Assembly (NCBI GenBank): GCA_019634055.1
Contig: JAHQVZ010000350.1
Coordinates: forward strand, 1-35,692
Source: Leptolyngbyaceae cyanobacterium MAG.088
GTDB taxonomy: Bacteria; Cyanobacteriota; Cyanobacteriia; Phormidesmidales; Phormidesmidaceae
Length of the DNA stretch: 35,692 nt
Reading direction: 5' to 3'
Shown here: positions 16,411-24,850 of the stretch, in pieces
How positions within the stretch are numbered: position 1 is the first letter of the stretch
Layout of the letters: every line of letters starts with the position of its first letter
The notes under the pieces: model-generated
Told to the model about the DNA's origin: nothing
Database searches by the model: none
The model's input: only the letters and a program-made list of their open reading frames with translations
Translations under genes and position numbers: made by a program

Positions 16411-17166
16411 ATGTCTGAATCTAACCCTTGGGTGCTTGTTTCACAACCAAATACAGAAGCATCTCTGCGTCTGTTTTGTTTTTCTCATGCCGGTGCCGGT
16501 GCTTCTGTATTTAGACTTTGGGGAACCCATACATCTTCTGACATAGAGGTCTATGCTGTTCAGCGTCCTGGACGTGAAAATCGTTTACGTGAAAAACCAA
16601 TTCGAGATCTTCCTAGTCTGATCTCTGAAATGCATACAGGGCTTTTACCTTATTTAGATCGTCCGTTTATATGCTTTGGCCATAGTGTAGGTGCTTTAAT
16701 CTGTTTCGAATGGGTTCGTCATTTACGACGACAGGGTTGCCCCTTGCCCCTTAGATTATTTCTCTCAGGTCGTCAGGCCCCCCAGATCCCGATTCCACTA
16801 CCATGGGTTCATCCCTCATCTGATAAAGACTTGAAAGCAGAGCTTCGTAGCTATGGTGGTACCCCTGAGGCTGTGCTACAAAGCAATGAATTTATGGGGG
16901 TTTATTTGCCAATTTTGCGGGCTGACTTGGCTATCAATGAGACCTATACCTATTATCCAGAAAAAACTTTAGCTATTCCCATATCGGTTTTTGGCGGGTC
17001 ACAAGATCATAAAGTATCAATTGACAGCCTTGACGCATGGAGTAAACAAACAGACAAGGATTATAAACTTCGCCTATTGCCAGGTGGCCATCTTTTTATA
17101 AAGGATTCTGCTGCAGATATATTGCAGGCAATTACAGACGACCTTGTCACGACGACGACATGTTAA
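16411..17166 (+). CDS. Type II thioesterase of PKS/NRPS systems
   Basis: This 251-residue alpha/beta hydrolase is of the GrsT/RifR type. The nucleophile is S92 in CFGHSVGAL, the acid is D199 in FGGSQDHKVS, and the histidine is H227 in LLPGGHLFI. The N-terminus LRLFCFSHAGAGASVFRLW and the segment AVQRPGRENRLREKPIRDL are hallmarks of the external thioesterases that clear misprimed or stalled acyl groups from carrier proteins. Its presence supports a functional assembly line. It is transcribed toward, and ends 152 nt from, the convergent sulfotransferase gene. It could instead act in product release, since no terminal TE domain is visible before the PKS leaves the window. Confidence 0.93.
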   Translation: MSESNPWVLVSQPNTEASLRLFCFSHAGAGASVFRLWGTHTSSDIEVYAVQRPGRENRLREKPIRDLPSLISEMHTGLLPYLDRPFICFGHSVGALICFEWVRHLRRQGCPLPLRLFLSGRQAPQIPIPLPWVHPSSDKDLKAELRSYGGTPEAVLQSNEFMGVYLPILRADLAINETYTYYPEKTLAIPISVFGGSQDHKVSIDSLDAWSKQTDKDYKLRLLPGGHLFIKDSAADILQAITDDLVTTTTC

Positions 17167-17273
17167 AGGTCTATTGCATATAGGTTTAGGGTTACTCTGA
17201 TGGGGCACTGAGTTACCTCAGATTTGTGACCTTACCCTGACTATTTATCATGTGTGTAATACATTTCAAATAG

Positions 17274-17332
17274 TGGCCAGTTTCTCTGGCCAAATTCCCC
17301 CTATTTCATCCAGACCGATTATATGGATGAAA
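17274..17332. terminator. Paired hairpins between convergent thioesterase and sulfotransferase genes
   Basis: Two stems lie between the converging 3' ends. TGGCCA (17274-17279) pairs with TGGCCA (17287-17292). TTTCATCCA (17304-17312) pairs perfectly with TGGATGAAA (17324-17332), whose loop contains the sulfotransferase stop codon. Neither has a long T-tail, so they may slow or end transcription from both sides only weakly. Confidence 0.4.
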
Positions 17333-18650
17333 GGAACTGATAGTAATTTTGAAAACTGTCGCGTACTTCAGATTCCTCTAGTCCAAACTGCTGGAGAGAA
17401 TACTTATTTTTCTGACCTCTTCCGGACTTTTTGGATTTATAGATATACTGACTTAAGTTTTCCTCCAGTTTTGAGGGGAAATCATAGTCAAGCTGATGGT
17501 AGATTGCTCGAACAGCATTAACCGGATCTTTAATAAAACGTCCATAATGAACATCGATAATTTTAAGAGAAGGATGTTCTCGACGAATATTTAATGCCCT
17601 GTCGATTGCTGTAGACCATCGGTGGAGCGCTGTTTTGCCGATTTTTTTAAGGTCAACTTGATCGGATAATACTGCTCTGCCTAGAGCAATAAAGCTGCAT
17701 ATAGAAGGAATGACACTCAAAGGATCTCTATGAATATGAACAAATGAAGCATCCGGTAATGTATTTGAGATTTCATCTATAGCCCAGAGATGGACAGGGG
17801 ACTTAAAGACCCAGTGTTTGTCAACTTCCTGAGTAGGCTTACCTTGAGAATATAGGAGTTGACTGTGTAGATTTTTAATTACCTGGATTTGTTGATAATA
17901 ACGTTTGTATAGACTTGTCGAAGCTTCTGGATCAGCTTTCATCCAATCAGACTCAATCCGCTCAATGTAAGTCGGTACATTAGCATAGAGCCCAAATGTA
18001 TGACAAACAAAATCACGCTCTAACAAATGAAAACATTCGTATGGACCTAAAGCATCGATGGCATGAATCTGGTCTAGCTGCGGCATCAAACGCTTCTTCT
18101 TGACAAGCTCTTTGGTGCACTTCTCAAGTAAAGCCTTTTCAGCGATAGCCTGATCAAGCTGCTTGTCTTGGATAAAAGATTGTGGTGGGTTATAAAGTTC
18201 CCAATACTTTATACAGGAACTATTGGTATCCTGACACAGCAAATTAAATAGGAATGATGTACCACTCCTTGGCATTCCTATCACGAATAATGGTCTATTA
18301 ATTTTTTCTGATAATGTTTCTGGATTTCTTTTTATGTACTCCTGAACCCTGAGTCGCTCCGAAAGCAACTCAACCAACATTTTTTTGCTTAGATTTTTAC
18401 CTACAAAATTAAGTTGTGCTTCCGATTTGAGACTATCCACCAGCTGATTCAAGGGGACATGGAAACTTTGACTCCCAAAATCATCTAGCCGAGTTGCCTT
18501 TTTAGCAGTCTCTAACAGTGAATCAACGTCAAGAACAGTCTTAGCCAGACCAATTGTATTTAAGCTTGAACCTAGAGTGTTGAAAAAGCGATATGCAAGG
18601 GGGCGCTTTAGTGATTCAAAGGTTAAATCCTGACTGGACGCATTTTGCAT
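17319..18650 (-). CDS. PAPS-dependent sulfotransferase (Sulfotransferase_3-like)
   Basis: This 443-residue enzyme should move sulfate from PAPS to a hydroxyl of a lipid or small molecule. I start it at the ATG at 18650; a TTG at 18740 would add 30 residues that look unrelated to the family. In that longer numbering the 5'-phosphosulfate loop is FVIGMPRSGTSFLFNLL (152-168) and the 3'-phosphate site is FVHIHRDPLSVIPS (333-346, with R338). VFKSPVHLWAIDEI (311-324) is the conserved segment between them. The N-terminal part, with LLETAKKATRLDDFG, is typical of the larger bacterial stand-alone sulfotransferases. It is soluble, with no signal peptide. It lies downstream of the desaturase on the same strand and may share its transcript. 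The substrate is unknown; a polyketide or fatty hydroxyl made by this locus is the natural candidate. Confidence 0.88.
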   Translation of the reverse strand: MQNASSQDLTFESLKRPLAYRFFNTLGSSLNTIGLAKTVLDVDSLLETAKKATRLDDFGSQSFHVPLNQLVDSLKSEAQLNFVGKNLSKKMLVELLSERLRVQEYIKRNPETLSEKINRPLFVIGMPRSGTSFLFNLLCQDTNSSCIKYWELYNPPQSFIQDKQLDQAIAEKALLEKCTKELVKKKRLMPQLDQIHAIDALGPYECFHLLERDFVCHTFGLYANVPTYIERIESDWMKADPEASTSLYKRYYQQIQVIKNLHSQLLYSQGKPTQEVDKHWVFKSPVHLWAIDEISNTLPDASFVHIHRDPLSVIPSICSFIALGRAVLSDQVDLKKIGKTALHRWSTAIDRALNIRREHPSLKIIDVHYGRFIKDPVNAVRAIYHQLDYDFPSKLEENLSQYIYKSKKSGRGQKNKYSLQQFGLEESEVRDSFQNYYQFLSSI

Positions 18651-19075
18651 AATAGTATGAGAAAAAGAAATAAACGGGTCTACAGTATACTTTGAGCAAG
18701 TTTCCGAACTTGGCTCAATTAAAATGTAAGGCTGTATCAAAGACCCTGATATAAAAAAGATTCAGGCTCTTTTCCTTCAAAGATAGAGCAAGAGTGTTTG
18801 ATTATACGGCAGTAAACAACAGTAAACAGAAAAAACAATGCTATGTTCGTAACAAATGCTAAGGTGTTAGCTGCTTACAGATATATAGCATTGCACACAT
18901 CGCATATGTTATTGACTAAATACCCTATGGTCAAAACACCTTAGGTCATTAAGGCGATTAAGTTGCAATAATGCTAGGGGCAACCGAAGGTCTTAAAATT
19001 CTAAGATATCGTTTTCATAGAACTAACCTGCATTACCCCTAACCCTTTAAAACCAGCTAGTGACTTTTGCCGTGG
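18651..19075. other. Spacer between desaturase and sulfotransferase genes
   Basis: This is 425 bp counted from the chosen sulfotransferase ATG; the first 90 bp could encode its alternative N-terminus from a TTG at 18740. A short stem (CCTGA/TCAGG near 18744-18765) and a duplicated ACAGTAAAC are visible. I see no other gene or clear terminator. Confidence 0.4.
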
Positions 19076-20041
19076 CTATGATTCAGCCGGTAACTCAAGT
19101 TTGTTAGTTATCATCTTAGCTGAAGGCCTCTTGACATTAGTCACAAGATTTAGTTGCTCAAAACCACGAATAAACCAAGTCCCGATATCAATTTGCCACC
19201 ATTCTAGACCGGTGACAGCAGAAGATGGAAAAGCATGGTGATTATTATGCCAAGATTGGCCAATACTAGGGATGGCCAGCCAAACATTGTTTGTGCTTTG
19301 GTCGCCAGATTGGAACGGTCTAGAACCAAACATGTGGCAAATAGAATTTGTTGCATTAATAACTTGTTGACCCACAAAGATTCGCACTAAACCACCCCAA
19401 AGCAATCCCTGTAAAAATCCTATCCAAGTTCCTAAGATTAAGCCGTTTATCATTGCGGGTAGTAGTAAACCCAACAAAACCCAAATTTGCTGAAGACGAT
19501 TGATGGAGGAAATCAGCGGGTCACGCAGTAAATCTTTGGCAAAAAGGGCTGAATTACTAATTTCGCCTTCAAGCACCCAACCCAAATGGGCGTGCCAGAA
19601 GCCCCTCAATTGGCCCCAAAAATTATCACCATGAAGATGGGGAGAATGTGGATCACGTTCTTGATCTGTGTACTGATGGTGGCGACGGTGATGGGCTACC
19701 CAGAATATAACTCCTCCCTGAGCTGCCATGGAGCCAAGAATGGCAAGCAAAGCTTGAACGGACTTATTGGCTTGGAATGAGCGATGAGAAAAATAGCGAT
19801 GGTAGCCAACCTCAACTCCGACCATCGACAAAATATAAAACACAATGAATAATGCCACCTCAGAAATGCCTATAGGTGCAAATGGCAAGAGTGCAATGGC
19901 AACAATAGTTCCCAATAACGGCAGTAATACTGTGATTAAGCTCAGGCGCTGATAAATGGTTTGTAAATATTCGCTTGAGACGCTAACGGCAACTTTCTCT
20001 TCGTCTCTACGTGCCTGGGTGGCTGAAAAACTTCTTTCCAT
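19076..20041 (-). CDS. Membrane fatty acid desaturase (delta-9 / DesC type)
   Basis: This 321-residue integral-membrane di-iron desaturase has three histidine boxes. HRYFSH is at 81-86, HRRHH is at 118-122 in VAHHRRHHQYTDQERDPHSP, and HNNHH is at 265-269 in GQSWHNNHHAFP. Two pairs of membrane helices fit the family (about 33-75 and 185-225). The QERDPHSP and WHAHLGW context is that of stearoyl-type delta-9 desaturases. Cyanobacteria use DesC for membrane lipids, so a housekeeping role is possible. Its position beside a FAAL, ACP and PKS recalls JamB of the jamaicamide pathway, where a membrane desaturase works with a FAAL and ACP to modify the starter chain. Which applies here cannot be decided from sequence alone. 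It lies at the 5' end of a minus-strand unit and is followed by the sulfotransferase. Confidence 0.92.
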   Translation of the reverse strand: MERSFSATQARRDEEKVAVSVSSEYLQTIYQRLSLITVLLPLLGTIVAIALLPFAPIGISEVALFIVFYILSMVGVEVGYHRYFSHRSFQANKSVQALLAILGSMAAQGGVIFWVAHHRRHHQYTDQERDPHSPHLHGDNFWGQLRGFWHAHLGWVLEGEISNSALFAKDLLRDPLISSINRLQQIWVLLGLLLPAMINGLILGTWIGFLQGLLWGGLVRIFVGQQVINATNSICHMFGSRPFQSGDQSTNNVWLAIPSIGQSWHNNHHAFPSSAVTGLEWWQIDIGTWFIRGFEQLNLVTNVKRPSAKMITNKLELPAES

Positions 20042-20224
20042 AACGGCTAAAACCCAAAAACAACGGTCCTAATAAAAAACGTGCTGTCTGAGATAAATTT
20101 TCAAAAAAATTGAGTCCCCGGAAAACTAATAAGCCTGTCAAAATCTACATGCTTTGCAGAATGCTCATCCAATGCTTTGAAAACCTCTATTAACTAGAGA
20201 TGAAATACATCCAGACTATTAAGG

Positions 20225-20261
20225 GCGTGAGATTGTGTAACCCATGGCACAATCTAGACGC
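20225..20261. promoter_or_regulatory. Hairpin/dyad upstream of desaturase
   Basis: AGATTGTG (20230-20237) pairs perfectly with CACAATCT (20248-20255) around a 10-nt centre containing CCCATGG. The flanking CGT and ACG extend the stem past a small bulge. It lies about 190-220 nt upstream of the desaturase start. It has no T-run on either side. Confidence 0.4.
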
Positions 20262-20314
20262 TTAAACAACCCGCAAATCATAAAAGCGAGGGTGAATTAG
20301 TATAGGCCGAAGAG

Positions 20315-20363
20315 CTACAAGCGTTTATAGACATATCTTTCAAACAAAGCTCTTTGCTTGTAG
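20315..20363. promoter_or_regulatory. Long-looped dyad upstream of desaturase
   Basis: CTACAAGC (20315-20322) and GCTTGTAG (20356-20363) are perfect complements separated by 33 nt. The centre contains AAAGCTCTTT, and AGAGCT just outside the left arm can pair with AGCTCT inside, so two alternative folds compete. This could be a structured leader or a pair of regulator half-sites. Confidence 0.35.
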
Positions 20364-22035
20364 TATCACTCAAGCCCAAAGAGAAATTCAAGCTGTGCCT
20401 ATGAAAAAACACCTAAAGAACATGTCTATGAACCCCATCTCATATAGACTTAACAACACAATACTGAAAATGCTGTTGAAATCTATAGGGTGAGTCTTGA
20501 AATAGCAATATCAAAGTCCTAAGCGAGACAAATAACATGGAATAGCTCTAACGATGCAATGCTAGGAATGCCAGATCTATCGAAATAACTATCTAATATA
20601 TATTCTAAATTACAGACTCCAATTGTAGAGAAGTATACAAAAGCATATGAATGCATATCGCAGGAAAATAGCGAAATAGTCTAAATGCCAATAACTAGTA
20701 TATTTGCAGATAAGCTAGAGAATATGTGTGCTGTAAATTACTAATTCGACTACATCTTGAGTTTGCATTCTTAATTGCCTTGCCAGGTTTAAGAGGCATA
20801 TCTACTTAGTGAGCCCTTTGGTGTAGGACTTTTCCTGGTATGCAGAGTGAGACTAATTTGTGAAAGTTCCAAGACAAATATCAGGGAAAAATTATAGCTT
20901 CGTAATCCTATATACAGGAAAAACGAATGGTAGGTGAGTATAGTTCAGAGAATATTGTTAAAGCCTAGTGTAGTTTTAATTGTAGTGCGATATACATGTT
21001 GTTTGGATAATGGGGTTTCGCAATGGATGTGATGTGAGATAGTTTGAAAGAACTTCAATCTTTTGCTCCTAGTAGACTTAGACGTTATAACGTTAGTTAA
21101 TTTAAGGTTCCACAGTACATAAGAGGTTTAGGGCTATTGGGGGTGATCAGCTCCTTGTATCGTTATAAATTTATTAGGCAATATGAGATTATGCTACTTT
21201 CATAGACTGTTGAATAGTGATAGCTAGAGGAGTCTTCAATTGCTTCTCTCAGTTTATTAATGGTACTGATCTATTTTTGCCTCTTTAAGCTGGCGAAGTT
21301 TGGTGGCGATTACTTGGCTATTGCCCTTACTACTTATCTTATTTCCTTTTCAGCTCTTGTTTGGGAGATACCTTAGCTTGATTAGGCTTCTTGAGTCTTT
21401 GGTAAGGTCTTGAGATGAGTTCACCGCCTTTTGACTGGTTTCCATACATATCCTTTGAGTGGGGGCCTACAGTTAATACGGTGCGGCTGAGGTGATTTCC
21501 ATATGATTACTGAACGTTTCAAGGTTTGGTCGTCAAGATATTATTTAACATCGACCTTTGTGAACTTTTCATGAAGCTGCCTTAAAACTCCTTTTGGTTT
21601 TCTTGATTTGTTGATATTTACTGTATTTGGGGTACTACATGCTCTAAGGTCTAAAGGTTGATTTTGTTGTGATCAGGTTATCAGGGGTTAGAAACGAGTT
21701 CCTTTTAGACTAAAATTTTTTGGCATCGCATTGTACGAAGCTTAGTTGGTTGAATGCATGTAGGATTGTTATTTTTTGAGGCTACTACCGGCCTAACGTT
21801 ATTTCTGAAACCCATCCAAGTAGTTTTTGGTATGGGCTTTTGTAGGTCTTAAATTGTTTCACGTTAGCTGTAGGATGATCTCTTCAGCTTTTATAAATTA
21901 ATTTATGCAAGATCCTGGTTAGTGATATTCGATATTGAAAGTTAGGCTAAAGTCCCATCCCTACTGGTTAGCCATTTTGAATCGAGTTTCAGAATTTGGG
22001 TTTGGCATTAGAGAAAATATTCTGGGAATTAAGAT

Positions 22036-23892
22036 ATGAGCGTATCCACAGAGCCCCTTCGCGATAATTTTTTATCACCCACAGTTGCAGCTGAAACTCA
22101 GTTCCTGACTCTTGTTGATGTACTCTGCCACAGAGCAAAGGTTCAGCCTGAAAAATTGGCTTATGTGTTTCTAAAAGGTGGGGAAGTCGAGGAAGAGTCT
22201 TTAACATATGCCCAGTTACATAGGCGTGTTTGCTCTGTTGCCGCTTTCCTTCAGTCTCAGCTTGTGGTTGGAGAAAGGGTTCTATTAGCCTATCAACCAG
22301 GGCTTGACTTTGTTCTGGCGTTTTTGGCTTGTCTGTACGCTGGGATGATTCCGGTTCCGGCCTATCCACCTCGAAGAAATCAAAAGACTTCGAGACTGCG
22401 CTCCATTGTTTTAAATGCCCAAGTTCATATTGCGCTCACTTCATCTAACCTGGGCCAATCTCTTGAAAGGTTTTGCAGTAATGACTCGGCTCTTTCAACT
22501 CTAGTATGGCTACCTACAGATAATGTATCAGATACGTTAGCGGAAGCCTGGAAACCTGTCGAGCTTTCTTCTGAGGACATTGCTTTTCTTCAGTACACTT
22601 CTGGGTCTACTGGTAATCCCAAAGGGGTTATTGTCAGCCATGGTAATCTGCTGCATAATTCCGAAGTTATTCACGATAGCTTTCGTCATTCCAGCAATAG
22701 TCAGGGGGTAATTTGGTTGCCTCCGTACCATGATATGGGTTTAATCGGAGGTGTTTTACAACCTCTATATGGTGGCTTTCCCGTTGCCTTAATGTCGCCT
22801 CTCGATTTTTTGCAAAAGCCTCTTCGCTGGCTGCATGCTGTTTCTAAGTATGGGGCTACTACCAGTGGTGGACCAAATTTTGCCTATGATCTCGCTGTCA
22901 AAAAAGCTAAGCCTGAAAAGTTAGAAGGCCTTGACTTGAGTTCTTGGGAAGTGGCGTTTACTGGGGCAGAGCCTGTGCGTGCAGAAACGCTAGATCGATT
23001 TACTGACACGTTTGCACCCTATGGATTCCGTAGGGAAGCATTTTTCCCATGCTATGGGATGGCGGAGTCAACTCTGATTATTTCTGGAGGTCCTAAGTTA
23101 GTTGACAACAAGTTATGCCATGTTAATGCTCGGCTTCTAGAACAAAATCAGGTCAAAGCTGGAGTGCCGGGCGGCATAGATACTCGAGTTTTAGTGAGTT
23201 GTGGACCAGCCGTAAAGGATCAAGAATTTGTTATTGTTCATCCTGAACAGCTGCAGCCTTGCTCTCCTGGAAATATTGGGGAAATTTGGGTGAAAGGGCC
23301 TAGTGTTGCCCAGGGATATTGGAATCAGCCAGAACTTACGGAGGCAACCTTTGGCGTAACATTAGCTGATACCCTTGATGGCCCTTATTTACGAACAGGA
23401 GATCTTGGCTTTGTTCAGGATGGTGACTTGTTTGTAACCGGGCGAATCAAAGACTTAATCATAATCCGGGGACAAAATCATTACCCCCAAGATATTGAAT
23501 TAACAGTTGAAAAAAGTCATGAGGCTTTTCGTCCTAACTGTGGTGCTGCGTTTGCAGTTGATGTAAAAGGGGCGGAACGGCTTGTGGTGGTGTACGAAGT
23601 CCAACGCAGTTTCATCCGTGAGATTGATGATGAGTCTGTCTTTAAGGGCATGCGAGAAACTGTTGCTGCCGAGCATGGACTTGACTTGTACGCAGCTGTT
23701 TTGGTTAAGACTGGCAGTATTCCTAAGACTTCGAGTGGAAAGATTCGTCGCCGAGCCTGTCGAGAGGATTTTTTAGGAGGTGAGTTGACTGTTATTCGTG
23801 ATTGGAGTCAAGGACCTCAGTATCGGACTAATTTTCAGAACTTACAATCTGATGTTGATCAAGTTCTGAACCGCTTAATGAAGCCTGACTGA
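22036..23892 (+). CDS. Fatty acyl-AMP ligase (FAAL), starter-unit loading enzyme
   Basis: This 618-residue ANL-superfamily enzyme activates a free fatty acid as acyl-AMP and passes it to an acyl carrier protein. The nucleotide loop is YTSGSTGNPKG (187-197), with WLPPYHDMGLIGG (228-239) and GGPNFAYDL (278-286). FTGAEPVRAETLDRF (308-322), CYGMAEST (339-346) and YLRTGDLGF (451-459) follow. The hinge region is GRIKDLIIIRGQNHYPQDIE (469-488) and the catalytic lysine is K569 in KTSSGKI. NHYPQDIE and the segment after CYGMAEST are FAAL-type features that distinguish it from acyl-CoA ligases. Length fits the family. It is the first gene of FAAL-ACP-halogenase-PKS; the ACP that receives its product lies 607 nt downstream. 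The Shine-Dalgarno sequence is weak. Confidence 0.95.
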   Translation: MSVSTEPLRDNFLSPTVAAETQFLTLVDVLCHRAKVQPEKLAYVFLKGGEVEEESLTYAQLHRRVCSVAAFLQSQLVVGERVLLAYQPGLDFVLAFLACLYAGMIPVPAYPPRRNQKTSRLRSIVLNAQVHIALTSSNLGQSLERFCSNDSALSTLVWLPTDNVSDTLAEAWKPVELSSEDIAFLQYTSGSTGNPKGVIVSHGNLLHNSEVIHDSFRHSSNSQGVIWLPPYHDMGLIGGVLQPLYGGFPVALMSPLDFLQKPLRWLHAVSKYGATTSGGPNFAYDLAVKKAKPEKLEGLDLSSWEVAFTGAEPVRAETLDRFTDTFAPYGFRREAFFPCYGMAESTLIISGGPKLVDNKLCHVNARLLEQNQVKAGVPGGIDTRVLVSCGPAVKDQEFVIVHPEQLQPCSPGNIGEIWVKGPSVAQGYWNQPELTEATFGVTLADTLDGPYLRTGDLGFVQDGDLFVTGRIKDLIIIRGQNHYPQDIELTVEKSHEAFRPNCGAAFAVDVKGAERLVVVYEVQRSFIREIDDESVFKGMRETVAAEHGLDLYAAVLVKTGSIPKTSSGKIRRRACREDFLGGELTVIRDWSQGPQYRTNFQNLQSDVDQVLNRLMKPD

Positions 23893-23999
23893 CTCGGTTG
23901 TGGTTGCTATAGCTAACCGACGACTTTTAGGGTAACTATTAGACCAATATTTTTTTGAAAATCGCCTGTTGTTTGAGCTGACTTAGTTTTAGATTTGGA

Positions 24000-24023
24000 A
24001 CAAATCAAATTCATTTGATTTGT
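24000..24023. promoter_or_regulatory. Near-perfect 24-bp palindrome, probable operator
   Basis: ACAAATCAAAT (24000-24010) and ATTTGATTTGT (24013-24023) are exact complements around a 2-nt centre (TC). The A/T-only-rich arms and tiny loop suit a dimeric regulator site better than an RNA terminator; no T-run follows. Confidence 0.6.
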
Positions 24024-24405
24024 CTTCACGTCAAGCTTATGAGTATGAATATATGGTGTTTTGCAGACATGTTGTCCCTCTGGAAATTAGCCCTCAATAT
24101 TCAGATTTCATGACTGTTTTAAAGAGGTAAATCAGAATTTGAAAAATATACTGGAACTCGTTTTGAACGTTATGATTCCCAAGGAATTTAGCCTTACCTT
24201 AAACCTATGTAAAAAACTCAAAGATTTACGTATACACAATCACATCCCACACAAAAAAACTATGTTACCTTTCATGCTAAGTGAAGACTTAATGACCCGA
24301 CTAAGGACTTTTTGAAGAGATTGCATATCTTTTGAAGACCATTGGTATAAACACCGAGAAGAGGTTATTATGGCTTAGATATAAGGGTGACAATCGGTAT
24401 TGCAT

Positions 24406-24427
24406 AAGGCGCACACAAGGCGCACAA
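24406..24427. repeat. Adjacent 11-nt direct repeats upstream of ACP gene
   Basis: AAGGCGCACAC (24406-24416) is followed at once by AAGGCGCACAA (24417-24427), 10 of 11 identical, ending 72 nt before the ACP start. One helical-turn spacing on a promoter-proximal site is typical of activator binding. Confidence 0.45.
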
Positions 24428-24499
24428 CACAACAAACTTCGTAATGCCGAATATTTAGCAAGATTTGAAAGATTTTATACTACATTGGTGTAACGTGTT

Positions 24500-24760
24500 A
24501 TGAGCAGCAATTTAACCCTGGATGTTAAGTCTGGTGATGATATCAAGAGTTGGGTAGTTGACTACCTTGCTGATTTGCTAGAGACCGATCCAGATGAGAT
24601 AGATGTTACAGTGCCTTTTGACCGCTATGGCTTAGATTCTTCAGCCGCTGTAGGGCTGACCGGTGAGCTGGAAGATTGGTTAGGTGAAGAGGTCTCTCCG
24701 ACGCTGTTATACGATTATCCGACTGTTGAGTCTTTAGTTGAGCACCTGGCTAAGGCGTAG
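24500..24760 (+). CDS. Stand-alone acyl carrier protein
   Basis: This 86-residue acidic four-helix carrier protein has the phosphopantetheine attachment serine S47 in DRYGLDSSAAVGL. The flanking sequence (LADLLETDPDEIDVTVPFDRYGLDS, then VSPTLLYDYPTVESLVEHLA) is that of PKS-type carriers rather than the fatty-acid-synthase AcpP. It sits between the FAAL and the CylC-like gene. In cylindrocyclophane biosynthesis the equivalent protein (CylB) holds the fatty acyl chain while CylC chlorinates it, and the same role is inferred here. It is 90 nt upstream of the CylC-like gene, in the same direction, and likely co-transcribed with it. The start has no clear Shine-Dalgarno sequence. Confidence 0.95.
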   Translation: MSSNLTLDVKSGDDIKSWVVDYLADLLETDPDEIDVTVPFDRYGLDSSAAVGLTGELEDWLGEEVSPTLLYDYPTVESLVEHLAKA

Positions 24761-24850
24761 ATTTGCTCTGGGTGGTTTGAAGAATTAACTGTTAACTCCT
24801 TGAAATTTAGACAACTTGTTAGCTTCCCAAACTAATATTGATTCGTTGTT

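Larger units (their letters stand above)
20042..22035. other. 1994-bp non-coding gap between desaturase and FAAL genes
   Basis: I see no convincing gene on either strand: stops are frequent, no ribosome site stands out and no known protein motif appears. The right-hand part (about 20900-22035) is T-rich on the plus strand. It should hold the divergent promoters of the desaturase and FAAL transcripts, possibly a long FAAL leader. Two hairpins near the desaturase end are listed separately. The size is unusual for a cyanobacterial gene cluster; it may be decayed coding sequence or a regulatory or RNA region. Confidence 0.5.
23893..24499. other. 607-bp spacer between FAAL and ACP genes
   Basis: I see no supportable gene; a 24-codon frame at about 24042 has no ribosome site. 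A 24-bp palindrome (24000-24023) and an adjacent 11-nt direct repeat (24406-24427) suggest control sites. The gap implies that ACP, halogenase and PKS may have their own promoter rather than depend on the FAAL promoter. Confidence 0.45.

Noticed and set aside
24042-24116. 24-codon frame between FAAL and ACP genes
   Set aside because: Too short, with no Shine-Dalgarno sequence and no recognisable composition or motif; the surrounding dyads suggest control DNA.
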